64,000 bases of DNA from an uncultured Lacinutrix sp. (GCA_937129145.1 CAKZMU010000008.1:1-64000), one strand, 5' to 3'. Positions 1-9,670 are shown, counted from the stretch's first letter. Notes: generated by a model from the sequence alone, not told the origin. Made by a program: numbers and translations.

Positions 1-1926
1 CTGATTATAAGCTTTCATGGCTTTATCAGTATCATTAGCTTTTACATAAGAATTACCAAGTTCATATAGCGCATCGTCTCTTAGTTTAGATTTAGAATAT
101 TCTGAAATAAATTGTTCTAAAGCCTTTATTTTATTTGAAGTTTGCCCTGTATATCCAATACTTATGGCTTTTTGAAAAGCTGGATAATCTGAATCTATTT
201 CGTTTAATACAATAGCTTTTTCGTAAGCTATAATAGCACTTTGATATTGACTTGACACAAAGTGACCATCACCTAAGCGCAAGTAAGCATCATTCAATCT
301 CACCTTGTCTTCTCTTTTATTTGAAATGAATTGATTAAAGGATTCTGTTGCCTTTCCGTAATTTTTTAGTTTGAAATAAGTATATGCTAAATTATAATCT
401 AGGTTCTGATATTCTGGAGTTAATGATGCATCTGTTTGTTGTTGAAATTGTTTAAACCCAATTAAGGCATCGTCATAATTGGTTAAATTATAATCAGCCT
501 CCGCCTTCCAAAACGTTGCTCTAGCTGTATATTTTTGATCTTGCGATTCATTTAATGACGCATCAAAAAGTGATTCAGCTTCTTGGTAATCACCATCATT
601 ATAAAGCTCTAACCCTCTATAAAACGCTACTTTTTGGTAAGCCAATTTGTTTTCAAAACTCTTTTTACTTTCTAAAAGCCTTAAAGCTTCTTTATAATTT
701 TTTGAAGTTATATAAGAATCAATTAAAAGTGTTTCGATTTCTTCTTTATAACTGGTCTCTGGATATTTCTCTAAATAACCCGCCAAAACTTGAGGTGCCG
801 ATTGATATGGGTTTCCAATTTCATAACTAATTTTCGCATAGTTTAACCAAGCATCTTCTTGAATTTTTAAATCGAAATTCATTTGCGAAGCATTTCTAAA
901 CGCATTTAAAGCTTCTTGTTTTTTATCTAAATGCACATAACTTTCACCTAAATGATAATAAGCATTTTGAGCAATTGAATTGTTTCCACCAACTATTTTA
1001 TTGAATTCTGAAATCGCATTTTCATAATCTTTTTGCTTATAATATGCATAACCCAACTGATAATAATCGGTATTATTCCATTTAGCAGTTCGGTCTCTCT
1101 TACCCTTTTTTCCTTTATATTCGGTTAAATACGGAATAGCTTCAGCATATTTTTCTAAATTAAAATAACTTTCACCTATAATTTTTGAGAGTTCAGAAAT
1201 CTCAGTTTCGTCACCTGTTTTCAACCTTTCCTTAGCTAAATCTATAGCTTTTTCAAATTTTCCTAATTTAAAATTCAAATCGGCTTGATAATAAGACAAC
1301 TTTTCTTTGTAACGTTCTTGATCGCTTACTTGATCGAAATACGCATTAGCTTCATCATAATCATCACCTTCATAAGCCATAAAACCTATATAATATTTAG
1401 CTTGCGAACCGTATTCTTCTGAATTTTCAACGCGTGTTAAATATTTTTTAGCAACTTTTGTTTGTTTAACAGCAAATGCTGAATAGCCATTATTAAAATT
1501 GAATTTCTCTTTTTCCTTTTTAGCTAAAGCTTCTTCGTTTACTTTATCGTACCATTTTCGTGCGTGCGGGTATTTTGAATTTTCGAAGTAATATTCGGCA
1601 ACATCAACAAAAGCAGTATTTCGTTTTGTACTTGTTGGGTAATCTTTTACAAAATCTTCTATTAATTGATCTGCCGCTTGTTGGTTTAACCTAACAGCAC
1701 AATTAGCTATATAATAAGCACAATCGGATTGCAGAATTTCTTCTTTAGCCGTTTTTTTAACATTGTTAAATAACGATTGAGCCGCAAGATATTGTTGATT
1801 ATTAAACAGTGAAAGTGCTTTTTGATAGTCTACCAAATTACTAGTATAAGTTGCAGACTGTTGCGCCATGATTTGGAAACTAAAACTTATGGCTACCAAG
1901 AGGGAAACAATATTATTTTTAGTCAT
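1..1926 (-). CDS. Tetratricopeptide repeat protein, C-terminus cut by window edge
   Basis: An open frame of 642 codons runs from an ATG at 1926 to the left edge without a stop, so the C-terminus is missing. The N-terminus (MTKNNIVSLLVAISFSFQIMAQ) looks like a Sec signal peptide ending in a type I cleavage site, so the protein is probably periplasmic. The rest is a near-continuous array of TPR helix pairs, for example 'AIPYLTEYKGK', 'YYQLGYAYYKQKDYENAISEFNKI' split over two helices and 'AYYHLGESYVHLDKKQEALNAF'. TPR arrays act as protein-binding scaffolds; the partner cannot be read from the sequence. The gene is divergent from ftsE across a 220-bp gap. Such a TPR protein next to ftsE is, as I recall, common in Flavobacteriaceae, but I could not check it here. 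Confidence 0.85.
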   Translation of the reverse strand, partial: MTKNNIVSLLVAISFSFQIMAQQSATYTSNLVDYQKALSLFNNQQYLAAQSLFNNVKKTAKEEILQSDCAYYIANCAVRLNQQAADQLIEDFVKDYPTSTKRNTAFVDVAEYYFENSKYPHARKWYDKVNEEALAKKEKEKFNFNNGYSAFAVKQTKVAKKYLTRVENSEEYGSQAKYYIGFMAYEGDDYDEANAYFDQVSDQERYKEKLSYYQADLNFKLGKFEKAIDLAKERLKTGDETEISELSKIIGESYFNLEKYAEAIPYLTEYKGKKGKRDRTAKWNNTDYYQLGYAYYKQKDYENAISEFNKIVGGNNSIAQNAYYHLGESYVHLDKKQEALNAFRNASQMNFDLKIQEDAWLNYAKISYEIGNPYQSAPQVLAGYLEKYPETSYKEEIETLLIDSYITSKNYKEALRLLESKKSFENKLAYQKVAFYRGLELYNDGDYQEAESLFDASLNESQDQKYTARATFWKAEADYNLTNYDDALIGFKQFQQQTDASLTPEYQNLDYNLAYTYFKLKNYGKATESFNQFISNKREDKVRLNDAYLRLGDGHFVSSQYQSAIIAYEKAIVLNEIDSDYPAFQKAISIGYTGQTSNKIKALEQFISEYSKSKLRDDALYELGNSYVKANDTDKAMKAYNQ

Positions 1927-2146
1927 TTAATGATTCGTTTTTTGATTAAAAGCATAAAGATAAATCAATATCAAATGTATAACGTAATAATCATGCCATA
2001 ATTATAAACCGAGTTATTAAATGTTAAAAAAGTTAGATATTGGAAGCTTGGAGACTATTTTGCAATCATTTTAAACTTTCAATATTTAATTTTAACTTTC
2101 AACTTATTAATAATACTTTTACAACACTTAATTTTTACTTTTTTTT

Positions 2147-2830
2147 ATGTCGAATCCTATATTAAAATTAAAAGATGCTTCTATTTTTCAAGGTGAAAGT
2201 TTAGTACTTTCTAATGTAAACGTAGAAATTAACAAAGGTGATTTTGTTTATTTAATTGGAAAAACGGGAACAGGAAAAAGTAGTTTTATGAAAACACTTT
2301 ATGGCGATTTACCTTTAACTGAAGGCGAAGGACATATTGTTGATTACGATTTACACACCCTTAAAGAAAAGGATATTCCGTTTTTAAGACGAAAATTTGG
2401 TGTTGTTTTTCAAGATTTTAAACTATTAATTGATAGAACCATAAACGACAATTTAATGTTTGTTTTAAAAGCTACCGGCTGGAAAGACAAAGCTAAAATG
2501 AAAACTCGGGTTGAAGACGTTTTAACAAAAGTAGATATGAAAACTACAGGGTTTAAATATCCACATGAGCTTTCTGGAGGCGAGCAACAACGTATTGCTA
2601 TTGCAAGGGCTTTACTTAATGACCCTGAACTAATTCTTGCTGATGAGCCTACAGGGAATTTAGATCCGCAAACCAGCGTTGAAGTGATGGAAGTTTTACA
2701 AGATATTAACAAAAATGGTAATACCATTTTAATGGCAACTCATGATTATGCTTTACTTTTAAAATACCCAAGTAAAACGTTGAAGTGTGATGAGAATACG
2801 GTTTATGAGGTTGTGCAACGCAAAGAGTAG
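2147..2830 (+). CDS. ftsE: Cell-division ABC transporter ATP-binding protein FtsE
   Basis: A 227-residue ABC ATPase with a complete motif set: Walker A GKTGTGKS at 38-45, Q-loop around VVFQDF (87-91), signature LSGGEQQR at 142-149, Walker B LILADEPTG at 162-170 and switch histidine H199. Length, sequence and the 'IARALLNDPELILADEPTGNLDP' region fit FtsE, which with FtsX controls septal peptidoglycan hydrolases at the inner membrane. No ftsX lies beside it; in Bacteroidota ftsX is often encoded elsewhere. LolD-type lipoprotein exporters are the closest alternative. It starts at the ATG at 2147 after an A/T-rich leader, and a glycosyltransferase gene follows 33 bp downstream. Confidence 0.85.
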   Translation: MSNPILKLKDASIFQGESLVLSNVNVEINKGDFVYLIGKTGTGKSSFMKTLYGDLPLTEGEGHIVDYDLHTLKEKDIPFLRRKFGVVFQDFKLLIDRTINDNLMFVLKATGWKDKAKMKTRVEDVLTKVDMKTTGFKYPHELSGGEQQRIAIARALLNDPELILADEPTGNLDPQTSVEVMEVLQDINKNGNTILMATHDYALLLKYPSKTLKCDENTVYEVVQRKE

Positions 2831-2863
2831 TTCTGATTTCAATTTAATTATTTAGAATAAATT

Positions 2864-3766
2864 ATGCAATCATTTTTTTCTGTAGTCATTCCGCTTTATA
2901 ATAAGGAACCATATATAGCGGCTACTATTGAAAGTGTTTTGAATCAAACATATAAAGATTTCGAAATTATTATTGTTAATGATGGATCTACAGATAGAAG
3001 CATAGATATTGTCAACGGCTTTTCTGATTATAGAATTACTATTATCACTCAAAAAAACCAAGGCCTATCTAGCGCAAGAAATACAGGCATAAAACATTCT
3101 AATTGTAATTATATTGCTTTTTTAGATGCAGACGATTTATGGTGTGAAGATTATTTATCAACCATTAAAAATCTAGTTAAGCAAAATTCTACTTCAAAAA
3201 TATTTGCAACTGCCATTAAAACATTTAGAGAAAACGATGAAATTGATTTAGCTATCAAAACTTATAGGGAGAAACATGTACAAATAATATCAAATTACTT
3301 TAGTTTAAAAAAAAATTTATTTTGCCCAAGTGCTTTAGTTATTAAAAAATGTGTTTTTAACGATGTTGGCATGTTTGATGATTTGATAAACTATGGTGAA
3401 GATGAAGATTTTTTTATCAGGTGTTTTAACGTTAATAATCTTGTTTTTTATAATTTTAAAAAAGTTTACTACCAAAAAGACGTTACAAATCAACTAACAG
3501 CACCTAACCCAAATAATAAAAGAAATATACCAGACTACTCTAAATACTTAACAAAAGTCAACAAACACAAGTTAAAACCTTATATCGATTTTATTTATTT
3601 TAAATTGGTAGTACTTTATAAAATGGAAAGAAACAAAGAGTTAGTTACTTTTTATAAAGAAAAAATTGATGTTTCAAATTTATCATTTATAAAAAAAATA
3701 AAGTTTTACTTACCAATTCCTGTGTTTTATTTTTTAAAATCTGTGATTCCATTTTCTATAAGATGA
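2864..3766 (+). CDS. Glycosyltransferase family 2 (GT-A fold)
   Basis: A 300-residue protein opening with the GT2 signature VVIPLYNKE (7-15). It has the nucleotide-binding DGSTD at 40-44, the acceptor-side 'GLSSARNTG' near 67-75 and the metal-binding DADD at 88-91. Family members transfer a sugar from a nucleotide-sugar donor to a glycan or lipid acceptor at the cytoplasmic face of the membrane. No transmembrane segment is obvious. Donor and acceptor are unknown; the neighbouring GT4 gene suggests surface polysaccharide or glycolipid synthesis. Its last 40 bp overlap the 3' end of the convergent GT4 gene. Confidence 0.88.
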   Translation: MQSFFSVVIPLYNKEPYIAATIESVLNQTYKDFEIIIVNDGSTDRSIDIVNGFSDYRITIITQKNQGLSSARNTGIKHSNCNYIAFLDADDLWCEDYLSTIKNLVKQNSTSKIFATAIKTFRENDEIDLAIKTYREKHVQIISNYFSLKKNLFCPSALVIKKCVFNDVGMFDDLINYGEDEDFFIRCFNVNNLVFYNFKKVYYQKDVTNQLTAPNPNNKRNIPDYSKYLTKVNKHKLKPYIDFIYFKLVVLYKMERNKELVTFYKEKIDVSNLSFIKKIKFYLPIPVFYFLKSVIPFSIR

Positions 3767-4824
3767 ATCCATTGTTCAATACTATTATTTTCAGAAAACT
3801 TATTTAATCCAAATTGAGTGTTTTCTTTTATCTTTTTATAGAAAGTTTTATCAAGCATTAATTTATTTAAAGCTTCCACTAGTGCTTTTTGATTTTGATT
3901 TTCTACTAATAGTCCATTTATATTATGCTTTATTATTTCACTAGGCCCACTTTTACAATTAAAAGCAATAACCGGTGTTTTTAAAGTTAAACTCTCAATA
4001 AGAACCATAGGAAAACCTTCCTCTTTACTTGATAACACTAAGCATTTTGCGTTTTGCATTAAAGTGTACGGATTATCTTTAAACGGTATAAGTTCTATAT
4101 AATTTTCAAGATTTAATTTTGAAATAAGCATCTTTAAATTTGTTTTTTCTGGCCCGTCTCCTAATATTTTTAATTTAATATTTTCTTTTGACAAATTCGA
4201 TTTATTATAACATGAAATTAAAACATCAAATTGTTTTAAAGGAAACAATCTGCCAATACTTATAATGTAGTCGTCATTTTCATGCACTTCTCCAACCGAA
4301 GCTTTTTCTATCAATTGACTACTCAATACATAATTATATATTCTTATATTTTTAAAATTTAATTTTTTATTGACCAAATCTTGAATCTCACTACAAACCG
4401 ACACAAATTGAGCTTTTTTTACATGTGGAAAAAGTGATAGTTTTGGTAATTTTAAATGAGAGAAGTAATATTTTAATTGATAACTATGGATACAGTAAAT
4501 TACGTTTTTTTTTGCGAATATAAATTTTGAAAATAAGAACTCTTTAAAAAAATTAGAGCGCACTCTATGATCAATAACAACATCAAAATCATTACTGCAA
4601 AAGAAAAATTTGAATTTTAAAAAAGCATTAAACTTATTGTTTGTTTCTTTTATTAATGCAAAATTATAAAGTGTTCCAGCATATTCATAATTAACCATAT
4701 TTCGCATTGAAACAATAGTGATTTTATAGCCTTTTTCACTAAGAGAGACAGATAAGTTTGCGGCTACTTTTTCTGCGCCACCAGAACTTAAACTATCTGT
4801 AAGCAAACAAATTTTCTTACTCAT
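3727..4824 (-). CDS. Glycosyltransferase family 4 (GT-B fold)
   Basis: I place the start at the ATG at 4822-4824, giving MSKKICLLTDSLSSGGAEKV and 365 residues. An in-frame ATG at 4848 would overlap the upstream gene by 32 bp, whereas this one gives a tight 8-bp ATGAGTAA overlap. N-terminal 'GGAEKVAANL', central 'SIGRLFPLKQFDVLI' and C-terminal 'EGFPMVLIESL' with its retaining-glycosyltransferase glutamate are typical of GT4 enzymes. They transfer a hexose from a nucleotide sugar during polysaccharide or glycolipid assembly. It is translationally coupled to the TPR/phosphotransferase fusion gene, and its 3' end overlaps the convergent GT2 gene by 40 bp. Confidence 0.88.
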   Translation of the reverse strand: MSKKICLLTDSLSSGGAEKVAANLSVSLSEKGYKITIVSMRNMVNYEYAGTLYNFALIKETNNKFNAFLKFKFFFCSNDFDVVIDHRVRSNFFKEFLFSKFIFAKKNVIYCIHSYQLKYYFSHLKLPKLSLFPHVKKAQFVSVCSEIQDLVNKKLNFKNIRIYNYVLSSQLIEKASVGEVHENDDYIISIGRLFPLKQFDVLISCYNKSNLSKENIKLKILGDGPEKTNLKMLISKLNLENYIELIPFKDNPYTLMQNAKCLVLSSKEEGFPMVLIESLTLKTPVIAFNCKSGPSEIIKHNINGLLVENQNQKALVEALNKLMLDKTFYKKIKENTQFGLNKFSENNSIEQWIHLIENGITDFKK

Positions 4825-5977
4825 TACTTTTAAAAAAGTGGGTGTCAAAATTTACACCATTAACAACGTTTCGCTCTCTTTCTTTAAAGGATTTACTAAA
4901 TATACTTTTATTGAAATCCATATCCTTATGTTTAACACCTAATAAGTGCCCTAAACTTTCATAAGTATGATCTGTCATAAATTTTCTATTTGAATCAAAT
5001 TGAAAATCTTTTGGAAGCTCAAAACTGTCTGATGTCCATATAAAAAAAGGAATTTCGAACATAGATTTTGTTAAATTCGCTTCATTTCTACCAAAAAAAT
5101 CTCCATCGTCAAATACATTTTCTCCATGATCTGATGTATATAACAATGCATTATTTCCTTTTATTCCCTTTAACTTTTTAATAATTGAATAAACAATGAA
5201 ATCATTATAAAACACAGCATTATCATATTGATTTTTAATTTCAGTTTTAAAAGACCCGCCTATTTTACTAAATTTATTAAAGTCAAATGGATATCGATTT
5301 TTATAATCAAAATGTGTTCCTAATAATCTAATAAAAATTACTTTTTTCCCATTTTGTTTTAAAACCTTATCAAATTCTAAAATCGCTTTTTTGTACTCAC
5401 CAAGTTCATAAAAAGCTATGGCTAAGTAGAATCTATCGAGATAATGTACCCAATTTTCGCCATGTTGGTCTATTTCATAATTAACAGATTCTTGCAAATT
5501 AACAAGTGCTTTATCGTAATGATTTAACTGCAAATAGCAAAGTCCAATATAAAATTCAAGCGAGTGGTCTTGTTCGTAAGTAGAGCCAAATTCTTGTTTG
5601 TACGTGGTTAAATCTTTTAAGGCTGCATTGTAATCTTTGGCAAAAATGCATTTAAGAAAACCTAGTCTGGACAACCATTTTTTTCTATCTAATGCTACTG
5701 CTTTATCAAAATACGAAATTGCTAATTGGTACTTTTTTTGTTTCCATAATGGCATTGCTCTTTGTTGCCACAAGTATGCTATGGTTGAATCTTGTTTTAG
5801 CCCTTTGTTAATCCATTCGTCCCACTCTTTTGTTGTATAATGATGTTTCCAAGCTCCATTTTTTAAGTAAGTATTTAAAATTTCGTCTTGGTTCTTGCCA
5901 ATTGGTTTTTCTTGTGTGGGTTTTTTATTGCAACTAATAAAAAAGCACAAGAGGATTGGTAATAAATGTTTTTTCAA
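4817..5977 (-). CDS. TPR lipoprotein fused to C-terminal fragment of a phosphoethanolamine transferase/sulfatase
   Basis: 386 residues from a TTG start at 5975-5977; no ATG is available before the upstream stop. Residues 1-20 are a lipoprotein signal with lipobox FISC (C16). Residues about 60-207 are TPR helices ending 'KKAILEFDKVLKQ'. From about residue 212 the sequence changes abruptly to the C-terminal half of an EptA-like alkaline phosphatase-fold enzyme: 'FIRLLGTHFDYKNRYP', 'QYDNAVFYNDF' and the metal-binding DHGE at 283-286. The N-terminal membrane helices, nucleophilic Thr and first metal ligands of that family are absent, so catalysis is unlikely. I infer that a deletion joined two genes. 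It follows the M28 gene by 20 bp and is coupled to the GT4 gene. Confidence 0.8.
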   Translation of the reverse strand: MKKHLLPILLCFFISCNKKPTQEKPIGKNQDEILNTYLKNGAWKHHYTTKEWDEWINKGLKQDSTIAYLWQQRAMPLWKQKKYQLAISYFDKAVALDRKKWLSRLGFLKCIFAKDYNAALKDLTTYKQEFGSTYEQDHSLEFYIGLCYLQLNHYDKALVNLQESVNYEIDQHGENWVHYLDRFYLAIAFYELGEYKKAILEFDKVLKQNGKKVIFIRLLGTHFDYKNRYPFDFNKFSKIGGSFKTEIKNQYDNAVFYNDFIVYSIIKKLKGIKGNNALLYTSDHGENVFDDGDFFGRNEANLTKSMFEIPFFIWTSDSFELPKDFQFDSNRKFMTDHTYESLGHLLGVKHKDMDFNKSIFSKSFKERERNVVNGVNFDTHFFKSNE

Positions 5978-5997
5978 TTGATTATACTTATTAGTTC

Positions 5998-7617
5998 TTA
6001 CTCTCTTGCCGCTTTAAACTCACTACCATCATACCATTTTGGAAAATAATCTTCGTTAGCTAATTTTACTCCAACATTAAAAAATAGTTGTAAATCTAAT
6101 TGTACACCGCTTAAATTAGTTGTTTTAGCGTCATATTCATCTGATGGTTGATGATATTTAACCATTCTATAATTATCATTATACTTTTTTATGTCTTCAA
6201 TGCTTACGTCAAACCCTTCATAAGCACCACTTGCATACAAGGCAGGAATACCGATTTTTGCAAAATTAAAATGGTCAGACCTAAAGAAATAGCCTTTCTC
6301 AGCTTCAGGATCTGGGATGATATATCTGTTTTGTTCTTTGGCAGCTTTTTCTGCGTATTCATCCATTTCAGATTGCCCATAACCTGTAATGGTTAAATCT
6401 TTCATTTTTCCTGGACTATCCAAGGCATCTATATTAATATTTGCGACTGTTTTTTTAGGGTCGAAAATAGGATTTTCGGCATAAAACGCAGAACCTAACA
6501 ACCCTTGTTCTTCGGCAGTTACAGCAATAAATGCAATAGAGCGTTTGGTAGGGTTACTTTTTTTGAAAGCTTCAGCCATAGATAATAAACCAGCAGTTCC
6601 TGAAGCATTATCAACAGCGCCATTGTAAATAGAATCTCCATCAATAGCTTTACCAATACCAAAATGGTCCCAATGGGCGGAATAGATAATAACTTCGTCT
6701 TTTCTGTCTGTTCCTGGAATCATGGCAATGACATTTTTAGAGACATCTTTTTTAATGTTGTTATCAATACTAACAGATACATTTAAATCTAACGGAACAG
6801 GTTTAAAATCTTTATTTCTGGCCAAAGTTTTATAATCTTGCCCTTTCATAGCTGATGAATCAAATAGTTTTTGAGCGCTTTCGTTACTTATCCAAGATTC
6901 AATATCTAGAAGTGGTAAATCGCTTTCAATGGTTAATCGTGCGCCACTCCAACCAGATTCCACAACATTCCAACCATAGGATGCTGGCTCAGTATCGTGA
7001 ATTATAATAAGACCATCGGCACCTTGTCTTGCAGCTTCTTCGTATTTATATGTCCAACGACCATAATAGGTCATTGCGTTGCCTTTAAATAATGTAGAAT
7101 CTCCTGACTTAAATCCTGGGTCGTTAATTAAAACCACTGCTGTTTTTCCTTTCCAATCGATGCCTTCGTAATCGTTCCAACCATATTCTGGAGCAACGAC
7201 GCCGTAACCAGCAAATACCAATTCGGAATTTTCAAGGCTCACATTTTCTACTGGTTTATTTGTGGTGGCTACAAAATCTTTTAAGGCTTCCAATTTGATA
7301 TTGTTATCATTCCCTGAAATTACCATGTTTTTTGAAGGTGTTCCAGCAATCTCCACCAAAGGCACATCTTGAAAGTAGCTATCGCCATTTCCTGGTAGCA
7401 CACCTAATTTCTCAAATTCATCTTTTAAATAGTTGACGGTTTTTACTTCACCTTCGGTAAATGGTTTTCTTCCCAGAAATTCATCTGAAGCAAATTGCTT
7501 AATATGATTTCCGAGTGTTTCTTGGCTAACTTCAACTGAACCATAATTGTCTTTTTCGTCATTCCCACAACTAGTAAATAATAATGCTACAAAAAGAAAT
7601 TTTAAATAATTTTTCAT
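5998..7617 (-). CDS. M28 family zinc aminopeptidase, lipoprotein
   Basis: A 539-residue protein with a lipoprotein signal (MKNYLKFLFVALLFTSC, C17), so probably outer-membrane anchored. A PA (protease-associated) insert spans about 120-250. The M28 catalytic domain follows, with the expected zinc ligands: H315 in AHWDH, bridging D336 in GAVDNASG, catalytic E369/E370 in TAEEQG, D397 in NINIDAL and H449 in RSDHF. M28 enzymes remove N-terminal residues from peptides. The complete ligand set and full length indicate an active enzyme. Specificity cannot be read. The gene stands 20 bp upstream of the TPR fusion gene and is likely co-transcribed with it. Confidence 0.92.
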   Translation of the reverse strand: MKNYLKFLFVALLFTSCGNDEKDNYGSVEVSQETLGNHIKQFASDEFLGRKPFTEGEVKTVNYLKDEFEKLGVLPGNGDSYFQDVPLVEIAGTPSKNMVISGNDNNIKLEALKDFVATTNKPVENVSLENSELVFAGYGVVAPEYGWNDYEGIDWKGKTAVVLINDPGFKSGDSTLFKGNAMTYYGRWTYKYEEAARQGADGLIIIHDTEPASYGWNVVESGWSGARLTIESDLPLLDIESWISNESAQKLFDSSAMKGQDYKTLARNKDFKPVPLDLNVSVSIDNNIKKDVSKNVIAMIPGTDRKDEVIIYSAHWDHFGIGKAIDGDSIYNGAVDNASGTAGLLSMAEAFKKSNPTKRSIAFIAVTAEEQGLLGSAFYAENPIFDPKKTVANINIDALDSPGKMKDLTITGYGQSEMDEYAEKAAKEQNRYIIPDPEAEKGYFFRSDHFNFAKIGIPALYASGAYEGFDVSIEDIKKYNDNYRMVKYHQPSDEYDAKTTNLSGVQLDLQLFFNVGVKLANEDYFPKWYDGSEFKAARE

Positions 7618-7701
7618 AAATCGAATATTAGATAAGTTTTGTAAAAAAACGAAGTTCGTTTAATTTTTACACAAAATCAAGGACATAGCATAAATTAGGT
7701 G

Positions 7702-7709
7702 TAACTTTG
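7702..7709 (+). promoter_or_regulatory. Probable -7 promoter element for rhlE
   Basis: TAACTTTG matches the Bacteroidota -7 consensus TAnnTTTG exactly and lies 55 bp before the rhlE ATG. A good -33 TTTG is not visible at the usual spacing, so the assignment is tentative. A long 5' leader would allow cold-responsive control, as for other DEAD-box helicases, but that is inference. Confidence 0.35.
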
Positions 7710-7764
7710 CACTTTAATAGAAAATGACGCTATAATAAAGAATGTCATTTGCACAATCGATTAT

Positions 7765-9096
7765 ATGTCATTTAACTCCCTAGGCTTATCTGAAGCCTTA
7801 TTAAAAGCCGTTAGTAAACAAGGCTATACAACACCATCACCAATACAACAAAAAGCTATTCCTTTAATTCTAGAAGGCAAGGACGTGTTGGCATCAGCAC
7901 AAACAGGAACTGGAAAAACGGCAGGGTTTACCTTGCCTATGCTTCAAAAATTGTCTCAAGGTCAGCAGATGCGTAAACGACCAATTCGTGCTTTGGTATT
8001 AACACCAACACGTGAGTTGGCTGCACAAGTACATAATAATGTAAAAGCCTATAGTGAGTTTTTAGATATTCGTTCGGCAGTTATTTTTGGAGGTGTTAAT
8101 CAACGACCTCAAGTAGCCACTATTAGAAACGGTGTAGATATTTTAATTGCTACTCCAGGACGTTTGATTGATTTACAAAGTCAAGGTTTGCTATCGCTTG
8201 CTAAAATTGAAATTTTAGTATTAGACGAGGCAGATAGAATGCTTGATATGGGTTTTCTTCGCGACATTAAAAAGATTATTGGATTGATGCCAACTAGAAG
8301 ACAAAACTTGTTGTTTTCGGCAACATTTTCTAAAGAAATTAAGAAGCTAGCAGGAGAGTTTTTACATCATCCAGTTTTGGTTGAAGCAACGCCTGAAAAC
8401 TCTACGGTTGATGCCATAGAACAAAAAGTATATCGCGTTGCTAAAGCGTTAAAAACAGGCTTGATTATTAAATTGATTTCTGAAGGCAATTGGCAACAAG
8501 TTTTGGTATTTACAAGAACCAAACATGGTGCAAATAAGCTGTGTAAAAAAATGATCGCTGCTGGTATTTCGGCAGCTGCCATTCATGGAAATAAAAGTCA
8601 AGGTGCTCGTACTAAAGCATTGGCTGGATTTAAAAGCAATAAGGTTAGAGTTTTGGTAGCAACAGACATAGCTGCTCGTGGTTTAGATATTCCTTTGTTG
8701 CCGCACGTGGTAAACTTTGAATTACCTAATATTTCTGAAGATTATGTACATCGTATTGGACGAACAGGTAGAGCAGGAGCGAGTGGTGAAGCGGTGTCTT
8801 TAGTCTGTGGAGAAGAACGCGGTTATTTACGCGATATTGAAAAACTCATAGGATTTAAAATACCTATAGAAATTGTTGAAGGTTTTGAACCTGACCCAAA
8901 TGCTCCAAGTACGCCACCAAAAAAGAAACAAAACCAACGTAATTCTAGAAGGTCAAATTCAAAAAACACAAAGCCCAAATCCAAAAACTCAGGTAAATCA
9001 AATGATAATAACAGTTCTGGGAGCAGTAAAAGGTCTGGTAGAAACCGAAACCGAAATCGAAATAGGAATAGACGTAATAATGACAATAGGGGTTAA
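7765..9096 (+). CDS. rhlE: DEAD-box ATP-dependent RNA helicase, RhlE type
   Basis: 443 residues with every superfamily 2 motif: Q motif near 'SPIQQKAIP', motif I AQTGTGKT 45-52, Ia PTREL, DEAD 154-157, SAT 185-187, motif V '[10 protein letters not shown]' and motif [10 protein letters not shown] 329-336. RhlE-type helicases remodel RNA in ribosome assembly and mRNA turnover in the cytoplasm. The C-terminal 65 residues form a low-complexity Lys/Arg/Asn/Ser tail ending in repeated RN dipeptides, encoded by a short degenerate 6-bp repeat around 9042-9080; such tails bind RNA. Two small genes follow at +2 and -1 nt, suggesting one transcript. Confidence 0.93.
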   Translation: MSFNSLGLSEALLKAVSKQGYTTPSPIQQKAIPLILEGKDVLASAQTGTGKTAGFTLPMLQKLSQGQQMRKRPIRALVLTPTRELAAQVHNNVKAYSEFLDIRSAVIFGGVNQRPQVATIRNGVDILIATPGRLIDLQSQGLLSLAKIEILVLDEADRMLDMGFLRDIKKIIGLMPTRRQNLLFSATFSKEIKKLAGEFLHHPVLVEATPENSTVDAIEQKVYRVAKALKTGLIIKLISEGNWQQVLVFTRTKHGANKLCKKMIAAGISAAAIHGNKSQGARTKALAGFKSNKVRVLVATDIAARGLDIPLLPHVVNFELPNISEDYVHRIGRTGRAGASGEAVSLVCGEERGYLRDIEKLIGFKIPIEIVEGFEPDPNAPSTPPKKKQNQRNSRRSNSKNTKPKSKNSGKSNDNNSSGSSKRSGRNRNRNRNRNRRNNDNRG

Positions 9097-9098
9097 TT

Positions 9099-9308
9099 AT
9101 GACTAAAGAGTTAAAGCAGAAAATAATTGATGTTTGTGATAAAAAAATAGCGCAAAAAGGAGACAATGTTGGTGTGTCTTTTTATGCGTTTTTTGCAAAC
9201 AAAAACGATAACCCTGAATTGTTAATGGAAGCTGCTACTTGGTGGATACAAACTCACCAATTGAATCATTTTGAAAAGGCAGTAAAAATAAAAGCACTTG
9301 TTAAGTAA
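9099..9308 (+). CDS. Small conserved protein, DUF6500-like
   Basis: 69 residues, starting 2 nt after the rhlE stop. The sequence, with '[20 protein letters not shown]' and '[15 protein letters not shown]', resembles the small DUF6500 family as I remember it; no function is known. It has no signal peptide or membrane segment, and the Trp-rich helix suggests a compact cytoplasmic fold. Its stop overlaps the start of the next gene by one base (TAATG), so the two are probably translationally coupled. Confidence 0.8.
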   Translation: MTKELKQKIIDVCDKKIAQKGDNVGVSFYAFFANKNDNPELLMEAATWWIQTHQLNHFEKAVKIKALVK

Positions 9309-9541
9309 TGGCATCACAACCTAACAACCCATTACATGGCGTAAAGCTAGAACAAATCATTAATGAGTTAGTTGCTCGTTATGGTTGGGAATATTTAGGT
9401 TTTAACATTAATATTCGCTGTTTTACACACGACCCTTCTTTAAAATCTAGTTTGAAGTTTTTACGTCGCACACCTTGGGCTAGAACTAAGGTTGAAAATA
9501 TGTATTTAGAGATGTTGAAAAAGCAGAAATCTAGAGGTTAA
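9308..9541 (+). CDS. VF530 / DUF2132 family small DNA-binding-like protein
   Basis: 77 residues with the hallmark of the VF530 (DUF2132) family: '[17 protein letters not shown]', '[15 protein letters not shown]' and '[16 protein letters not shown]'. The family has a small helical fold and has been described as a possible DNA-binding protein, but its biological role is not established. It overlaps the preceding gene by one base and is the last gene of the rhlE cluster. A structured repeat region follows directly. Confidence 0.85.
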   Translation: MASQPNNPLHGVKLEQIINELVARYGWEYLGFNINIRCFTHDPSLKSSLKFLRRTPWARTKVENMYLEMLKKQKSRG

Positions 9542-9544
9542 TTT

Positions 9545-9670
9545 TTTGACTTTCGTCTAACGTAATTGTGTACGATTTCGTTGCGTGTTTAAGCACTAAA
9601 GTTAAAAAATCACGGATAGAAAATTCCAGCGGAATTTTCGTAAATAGGATATAAATAGCAATGAATTATA
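9545..9670. repeat. Structured repeat, left boundary of a cassette-like unit
   Basis: Non-coding. It opens with TTCGTCTAACG (9552-9562), whose near-inverted copy TTCGTTTAACG lies at 10435-10445 on the other strand, beyond the lipoprotein gene. Inside is a perfect 9-bp inverted repeat, GAAAATTCC/GGAATTTTC with loop AGC (9619-9639). An outer imperfect repeat pairs GTGTACGATT near 9567 with the complement of AATTATACAC near 9664. I remember similar sequence around small accessory genes in other Flavobacteriaceae, but cannot verify it here. Confidence 0.6.

Noticed and set aside
9042..9086. Short repeat encoding Arg/Asn dipeptides at the end of rhlE as a possible mobile repeat
   Set aside because: Low-complexity basic tails are normal for RhlE-type helicases and the repeat is degenerate.
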